Positions 37,738 to 41,971 of a DNA stretch of 41,971 bases are shown here, one piece after another. Source of the stretch: JBOGUF01 sp050696075. GTDB lineage: Bacteria; Chloroflexota; Chloroflexia; Thermomicrobiales; UBA6265. The position numbers were made by a program, and so were the translations under genes. A model generated the notes under the pieces. It ran no database searches, had not been told where the DNA came from, and was given only the letters and a program-made list of their open reading frames with translations. The stretch lies in the NCBI GenBank assembly GCA_050696075.1, contig JBOGUF010000040.1, positions 1 to 41,971 on the forward strand, in the 5' to 3' direction. Each line of letters begins with the position of its first letter. Within the stretch, counting starts at the first letter, position 1.

Positions 37738-38466
37738 ATGACAGACTCGGTAGGCATAGCCCGCATCCTGGTCGTCGACGATGATCCGCGGATTGCGGCC
37801 TCCCTCCGCCGGGCACTGGCCTACGAGGGTTACGAGGTCGCCGTCGCGAGCGACGGTCCGTCCGCGCTCACCAGTGCCGGCGAGCGGCCGCCCGATCTGA
37901 TCGTGCTCGACGTCATGCTGCCGAAGATCGACGGCGTCGAGGTCTGCCGCCGCCTGCGCGCCGCCGGCGACCGCGCAACCGCGATCCTGATGCTGACCGC
38001 GCGCGACGCGACCGGCGACCGTGTCCGCGGTCTCGACAGCGGCGCTGACGATTACCTCACGAAACCCTTCGCCACGGAGGAACTGCTGGCCCGCGTCCGC
38101 GCGCTGCTCCGCCGGATCGGACCGCGCGAGGAAGCGGACGTTGCCGTCCGCTTCGAGGATGTCGCGCTCGACCCCGCGGCGCGCGAGGTCCACCGTGGCG
38201 AGCGCGCCATCGCCATGACCATGCTCGAATTCGACCTCCTCGCCTACTTCTTGAGCCATCCCCGACGGGTCCTCACCCGCGAGCACCTGCTCGACGCGGT
38301 CTGGGGCGCCGATGTGGTCGTCACCAGCAACGCCGTCGACGTCTACGTCGGGTACCTTCGTCAAAAGCTGGAAGCAGCCGGCGAACCTCGGCTGATCCAA
38401 ACCGTGCGCGGCGTCGGTTACGTCCTGCGCGTCGACCACGCGCCGGACGACGAGCGGCGCGGTTAA
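37738..38466 (+). CDS. OmpR/PhoB-family response regulator
   Basis: A 242-aa regulator. Receiver domain: acidic pair Asp14/15, phospho-acceptor Asp58 (VLDVMLP), Thr87 and Lys109 (LTKPF). C-terminal winged helix: LTREHLLDAVWGADV...VDVYVGYLRQKLE...IQTVRGVGYVL. The kinase gene follows after 2 nt. It probably controls the membrane protein genes downstream or its own operon (inference). Confidence 0.95.
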   Translation: MTDSVGIARILVVDDDPRIAASLRRALAYEGYEVAVASDGPSALTSAGERPPDLIVLDVMLPKIDGVEVCRRLRAAGDRATAILMLTARDATGDRVRGLDSGADDYLTKPFATEELLARVRALLRRIGPREEADVAVRFEDVALDPAAREVHRGERAIAMTMLEFDLLAYFLSHPRRVLTREHLLDAVWGADVVVTSNAVDVYVGYLRQKLEAAGEPRLIQTVRGVGYVLRVDHAPDDERRG

Positions 38467-38468
38467 CC

Positions 38469-39920
38469 ATGCGCCTCCGACCGCGCCGCCCGGCGCTGCC
38501 GATCCGCGCCCGGATCGCCTTCTACGGGTCTGTCGTCGTCGCCCTGACGCTTCTGTTCTTCAGCCTCCTGGTCTACCTCTTGGCCGAGCGGGGCGGCGCC
38601 AACGACATTGACAACGCCTTACGCGACCGCGCCGAGGCGGCCGCCGCCTCACTGGCCGAGGCCGATCCCGACCTATTCACCCCTCGCCGTTCGCCGGCGC
38701 CGATCGACCTGCGCCACGACCTCGACCCGTTTGTCGTCATCCTCGACGGCGACGGGCAGCCGATCTCGAGTACGGGCGAACTCGACGGCGCGATGCCGAC
38801 CATTGACCGCGACCTCCTGAGCGACGCGGCCGACGGCGCGACGAAGACCACGACCGCGCTGGCGCCCGGCGTCGAGGTCCGCCTCGTCGTGCTGCCCTGG
38901 AGCCGGCCTGATCTCGGTCTCACTGGATATGTCGTGACCGGCCAGTCCGCCCGCCGCCACGACCAGGACATCGCCGGCATCGTCGCCTTCCTCGTCCTCT
39001 CCGCCACCGTCAGCCTCCTCGCCGCCTTCGGCGCGAGCTGGCGCGTGGCGGGCCGGGCGCTCCGCCCCTTGCGTTCGATGGCGACGACTGTCGACGCCAT
39101 CGACGGCGCCGACGACCTCAGCCGCCGCCTCCCCCTAATCCGTGCGCGCGACGAAATCGGCCGCCTGACCGACAGCTTCAACGCCATGTTGGCCCGGCTC
39201 GACGAGACCCACGCCGACCTGCGCGACGCCCTGGACCGCGAGCACCGTTTCGTCGCCGACGCCTCGCATGAGTTGCGTACCCCCCTCACCTCGATCCGCG
39301 CCAACGCCGACTTCCTCATCGCCCACTTCGACGCCGCCCCCGTGGACCGCGCGGCCGCCGTCGCCGACATCGCCGCCGAGAGTGAGCGGATGACCCGCCT
39401 GGTACACGACTTGCTCACCCTGGCCCGCGCCGACGCCGGTTTCCATCTGCACAAGACATCGCTCGACCCGCGAATCATCCTCGACGACGTCTGGCGCCAG
39501 GCCCGCCGCCTCCATCCAGCGCGCGACGTCGCCATGGAGTTGCCGGCGCCGTCGGCGGCGATCATCGTGCATGGCGACGAAGATGCACTCCGCCGCCTTG
39601 TCTGGATCCTGGTCGACAACGCGCTCCGTCATGGTGGCCCGACAGCTCATGTTCGGCTCCGCCTGACAACAGAGGACGACCGGGCTCAGATTCGCGTCGC
39701 CGACGCCGGACCCGGCCTGCCGCCAGACGCCCTCAAACGAGCCTTCGAGCGCTTCTACCAGGCTGACCCCTCCCGCGGCGGCAGCGGCGTCGGCCTTGGC
39801 CTGGCCATCGCCCGCTGGATTGCCGAAGACCACGGCGGCACGATCCGCGCGTACAACAACGCGGACGCGGGCGCATCGTTCATCGTCGACCTGCCCTTGG
39901 CCGACGAGGGTCATTCATAA
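38469..39920 (+). CDS. Sensor histidine kinase with HAMP domain
   Basis: A 483-aa class I kinase. Membrane helices at about 17-39 and 168-190 bracket an extracytoplasmic sensor of about 125 aa with few Cys, then HAMP (about 191-245), HisKA with phospho-His267 (FVADASHELRTPL), and HATPase with N-box VDNALRH, G1 DAGPGLP, F-box RFYQ, G2 GVGLGLAI. All catalytic parts are present. The ligand is unknown. Confidence 0.95.
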   Translation: MRLRPRRPALPIRARIAFYGSVVVALTLLFFSLLVYLLAERGGANDIDNALRDRAEAAAASLAEADPDLFTPRRSPAPIDLRHDLDPFVVILDGDGQPISSTGELDGAMPTIDRDLLSDAADGATKTTTALAPGVEVRLVVLPWSRPDLGLTGYVVTGQSARRHDQDIAGIVAFLVLSATVSLLAAFGASWRVAGRALRPLRSMATTVDAIDGADDLSRRLPLIRARDEIGRLTDSFNAMLARLDETHADLRDALDREHRFVADASHELRTPLTSIRANADFLIAHFDAAPVDRAAAVADIAAESERMTRLVHDLLTLARADAGFHLHKTSLDPRIILDDVWRQARRLHPARDVAMELPAPSAAIIVHGDEDALRRLVWILVDNALRHGGPTAHVRLRLTTEDDRAQIRVADAGPGLPPDALKRAFERFYQADPSRGGSGVGLGLAIARWIAEDHGGTIRAYNNADAGASFIVDLPLADEGHS

Positions 39921-40021
39921 CCTTCGCCTCTCACCATCCTCTCATCGTCCGCTCAAGACCGTCTCATCCTCCATCGCCATACTCGGTCCAGACGTGTCGT
40001 CGTCTGATGGAGGTGTCCCTG

Positions 40022-40531
40022 ATGAGACTTCGGCGCACGCGCCCAGCGTCCACTGACCCGACCAGACCCGTTGTCATCAGCCAGTCACCCCCGACCTCGG
40101 AGGCGCTCGACCTCGCGGCGGTGCTCCTGGTCGTTCAGGCAGGGCTGGGTCTGGTCGCGGCGGCGGGGGTGATCTTTTTGACCGTTCTGGCCGCCGGGGC
40201 GCCGCTCTTCGTCTTGGCGTCGCTGGCCGCCCTCGCCGGTCCGCTCCTGGCCTTGATGCTGGCGCGCGGCCTGACCCGCTGCCGGCGATGGGCACGCAAC
40301 GGGGCCATCGTCTACGAGGCACTGATCCTGATCAGCGCCGGCGTCCGCCTCTACTTCGACCGCGAAGTCGCGCTCGGGCTGATGGTCACGCTCAGCAGCA
40401 TCGTCCTCCCCCTCGCGGTCTGCACGCTGATCCTCAACCGCGCCGCTCGACGGGCAATCACCGCCAACCGCCGCCCGCTCCCAACGCCCAACCTGCTGCC
40501 GACTCACGCGGACCTCCGCCCCGCCGCCTAG
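40022..40531 (+). CDS. Integral membrane protein of unknown function (169 aa)
   Basis: About four membrane helices (30-55, 58-80, 95-112, 118-140) with a short basic N-terminus; ends in a Pro/Ala-rich tail. I do not recognise the family. ATG 40022 is fixed by GGAGGT 7 nt upstream. It follows the two-component genes by 101 nt in the same direction and precedes the large membrane protein, so it may be a target or accessory of that signalling system (inference). Confidence 0.7.
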   Translation: MRLRRTRPASTDPTRPVVISQSPPTSEALDLAAVLLVVQAGLGLVAAAGVIFLTVLAAGAPLFVLASLAALAGPLLALMLARGLTRCRRWARNGAIVYEALILISAGVRLYFDREVALGLMVTLSSIVLPLAVCTLILNRAARRAITANRRPLPTPNLLPTHADLRPAA

Positions 40532-40540
40532 CACGCGGTA

Positions 40541-40570
40541 CCGAGTGCCGAGTGCCGAGTGCCGAGTATC
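40541..40570. repeat. Heptanucleotide array, GAGTGCC type
   Basis: Three GAGTGCC units and a variant GAGTATC unit lie between the two membrane-protein genes, beginning about 9 nt after the TAG stop at 40529-40531. The unit is the complement of the CACTCGG array at 19.65 kb. Confidence 0.8.
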
Positions 40571-40594
40571 CAGCGTTCGCTAGAGGAGGCTTCC

Positions 40595-41830
40595 ATGACC
40601 ATCCCTCTCCTTCACGCTGCCCCTGAAGCGTCCCACGCCAACCTCCAAGCCGGTCTGCTGTGGGGCGTGGCGCCGGAACACCTACCTGCCTTGGTTGCCG
40701 CCCTACTCGCGCCGCTTATGGTGCGGACCTACGTCGCCTGGCAAGCGGCGGGCGCGGACGCCGGTCGGCCACGCGCCGTCCGCTTCATCGCGGGGTGGAA
40801 GGCGATGCCGCTGACGACCAAGGTCGCCGCGGTCCTGATCGCTACGTCCGCCGCGATCCATGCCGCCCTCATCCCGCACCATCTCGGCGACGGCTCGGAC
40901 CTCGCGGTCATCTTCGCCCTCGACGCCGTGGCGCTCACGTGGCTGAGCCGCCGTATCGTCGCCGCCCGCCGCTGGCGTGGCCTGGCGATCTGGTTGCTCA
41001 TCGTCAACATCGGGGCGTATCTCGGCTACGTCTTGGCCGGGACCGAGCACCTGGACGAGGTCGGGATGGCAACCAAGCTGGCCGAATTGACCGCGATCGG
41101 ATTGATCCTCGTCTCGCCCCGCCGCCACGTCCGCACGCGCGCCCGCCGCGTCCGGCGCTGGGCCGCGGTCGGTTCCTTCCTGCTCTTGACACTGCTGACC
41201 GGTGTCACCACCTGGGCCGCCGCCTTCCACGCCGAGGCGCGGGCGCGGCAAGCACTGGCGGAGGACGGCGGCGCCATCGTCGGCCACGCGATGACGGGCA
41301 TGGTCATGCAGCCCGCGGTGTGGACCGAACCGACGGCCGCGCAGCGCGCCGCCGCCGACCGGCTCGTCGCCGCCACCCGTGACGCCATCGCCCCCTATGA
41401 GGACCCGGCGGACGCCGTCGCCGCCGGCTACACGGGCGAGGAGGGCGGCATCGGCGCCGTCGTCCACTACGAACACAAGGGGTATCTCCACGACGGCGTG
41501 ACACTCGATCCGACGCGGCCCGAGATGCTCGTCTACGCCATCACCGACCGGGGGGCCTATCTCCTTGGCGCGGTCTATGCCGTCCCTGAGCCCCTGGCCG
41601 ACGCCCCGGACGCCGGCGGTGGATCGATCACCGCTTGGCATGCCCACACCAACGTCTGCCTCGGCATCTCCGGCCTCACCGGCCTCCTCTCCCCCTTCGG
41701 CGCCTGTCCCGCCTTCTCTTTCAACATCGCCTTCGGCCCGATGATGCACGTCTGGACCGTCGACCTCCCCGGCGGCCCGTTCGGCCTCGAGCCAGAAGAG
41801 GAGGAGATCGAGGCGTGGCTGAACGGATAG
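40595..41830 (+). CDS. Polytopic membrane protein with His-rich extracytoplasmic domain
   Basis: A 411-aa protein. About six membrane helices fill the first 210 residues. The C-terminal part (about 230-411) is predicted to be outside and contains His motifs HYEHKGYLHDG, AWHAHTNVCLG and MMHVW, which together could bind a transition metal. I do not recognise the family. ATG 40595 is fixed by GAGGAGGCTTCC; the earlier in-frame ATG lies in the heptad array. Its stop TAG starts another heptad array. Confidence 0.75.
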   Translation: MTIPLLHAAPEASHANLQAGLLWGVAPEHLPALVAALLAPLMVRTYVAWQAAGADAGRPRAVRFIAGWKAMPLTTKVAAVLIATSAAIHAALIPHHLGDGSDLAVIFALDAVALTWLSRRIVAARRWRGLAIWLLIVNIGAYLGYVLAGTEHLDEVGMATKLAELTAIGLILVSPRRHVRTRARRVRRWAAVGSFLLLTLLTGVTTWAAAFHAEARARQALAEDGGAIVGHAMTGMVMQPAVWTEPTAAQRAAADRLVAATRDAIAPYEDPADAVAAGYTGEEGGIGAVVHYEHKGYLHDGVTLDPTRPEMLVYAITDRGAYLLGAVYAVPEPLADAPDAGGGSITAWHAHTNVCLGISGLTGLLSPFGACPAFSFNIAFGPMMHVWTVDLPGGPFGLEPEEEEIEAWLNG

Positions 41831-41895
41831 GCGTTAGAGGTTAGGCGTTAGGCGTTAGGGGAACGACGACGTAGCTCCTATTCCCTAACGCCTAG
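41828..41895. repeat. Heptanucleotide-array hairpin at the stop of the last gene
   Basis: The TAG stop (41828-41830) is the first triplet of units GGCGTTA/GAGGTTA. The GGCGTTAGGGGAACG arm faces TCCCTAACGCC across a loop with ACGACGACG, as at 30-107. Confidence 0.85.
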
Positions 41896-41917
41896 GGCGT
41901 GTTTGAAGAGTGCCGTC

Positions 41918-41971
41918 ATGCTGACCAACGGGAAGCGGCTTCGCCGGGGGATGCTTCCCGTTGGTCAGCAT
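41918..41971. repeat. 19-bp perfect inverted repeat at the window edge
   Basis: Arm 41918-41936 (ATGCTGACCAACGGGAAGC) and arm 41953-41971 are exact reverse complements around a 16-nt loop with GGCTTCGCC. It could be the end of a dispersed hairpin element or of a mobile element that continues beyond the window. Confidence 0.85.

Overview
The window looks like chromosomal DNA of a high-GC bacterium, most likely Chloroflexota of the Thermomicrobia type. This is inferred from the GC-rich codon use, the number of Tat-exported solute-binding proteins with short twin-arginine leaders and Pro/Thr/Ser-rich tails, the many VapBC/HicAB/Uma2-type accessory genes, and the mix of ATG, GTG and TTG starts behind GGAGG-like ribosome sites. 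No rRNA, tRNA or phage genes are visible.

Layout. (1) 0.1-5.6 kb, all minus: a DapA-family aldolase, an antitoxin with a truncated VapC remnant, then a redox/regulator group (Tat-exported DUF3179 protein, Crp/Fnr regulator, thioredoxin-fold protein, TlpA-like protein, Tat-exported protein built from a duplicated unit). (2) 5.7-17.8 kb: a catabolic region with three Gfo/Idh/MocA dehydrogenases, a medium-chain dehydrogenase lacking the usual zinc ligands, a protein of unknown function, an oligopeptide-type ABC importer without its own ATPases, a FadR/GntR regulator facing it, a sugar-phosphate-isomerase-like TIM barrel, a VOC protein, and a REP-associated tyrosine transposase (RAYT) with its REP hairpins. 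(3) 17.9-21.4 kb: a complete SsuABC/NMT1-type importer interrupted by a four-helix-bundle gene lying between 17-bp inverted repeats. (4) 21.6-28.8 kb: an accessory island with a retropepsin-like pair, an SDR, a secreted protein, AbrB/PIN, a histidine phosphatase, HicB with a frameshifted HicA, a CGNR regulator facing an MFS exporter across a 13-bp inverted repeat, and HTH/PIN. (5) 28.8-35.0 kb: a carbohydrate or polyol ABC importer with two different ATPases, two permeases, a small membrane protein and a binding protein. (6) 35.3-41.9 kb: a DUF2283 toxin-antitoxin-like pair, an RpiB/EryI-like isomerase, Uma2, a metallophosphoesterase, an OmpR-type two-component system and two membrane proteins.

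How the parts fit. Three importers plus dehydrogenases, isomerases and an aldolase suggest scavenging of plant- or cell-wall-derived sugars, polyols or small organic compounds; the substrates cannot be read from sequence. The main non-textbook signals are: short arrays of 7-nt repeats that begin at or contain the stop codon of the upstream gene (about ten cases), several folding into long hairpins; a pair of ABC ATPases whose motifs predict one consensus and one degenerate ATP site; an IR-bounded four-helix-bundle gene inside an ABC operon; two antitoxins retained beside broken toxins; and divergent MFS/CGNR promoters whose -10 boxes sit inside the two arms of one inverted repeat.
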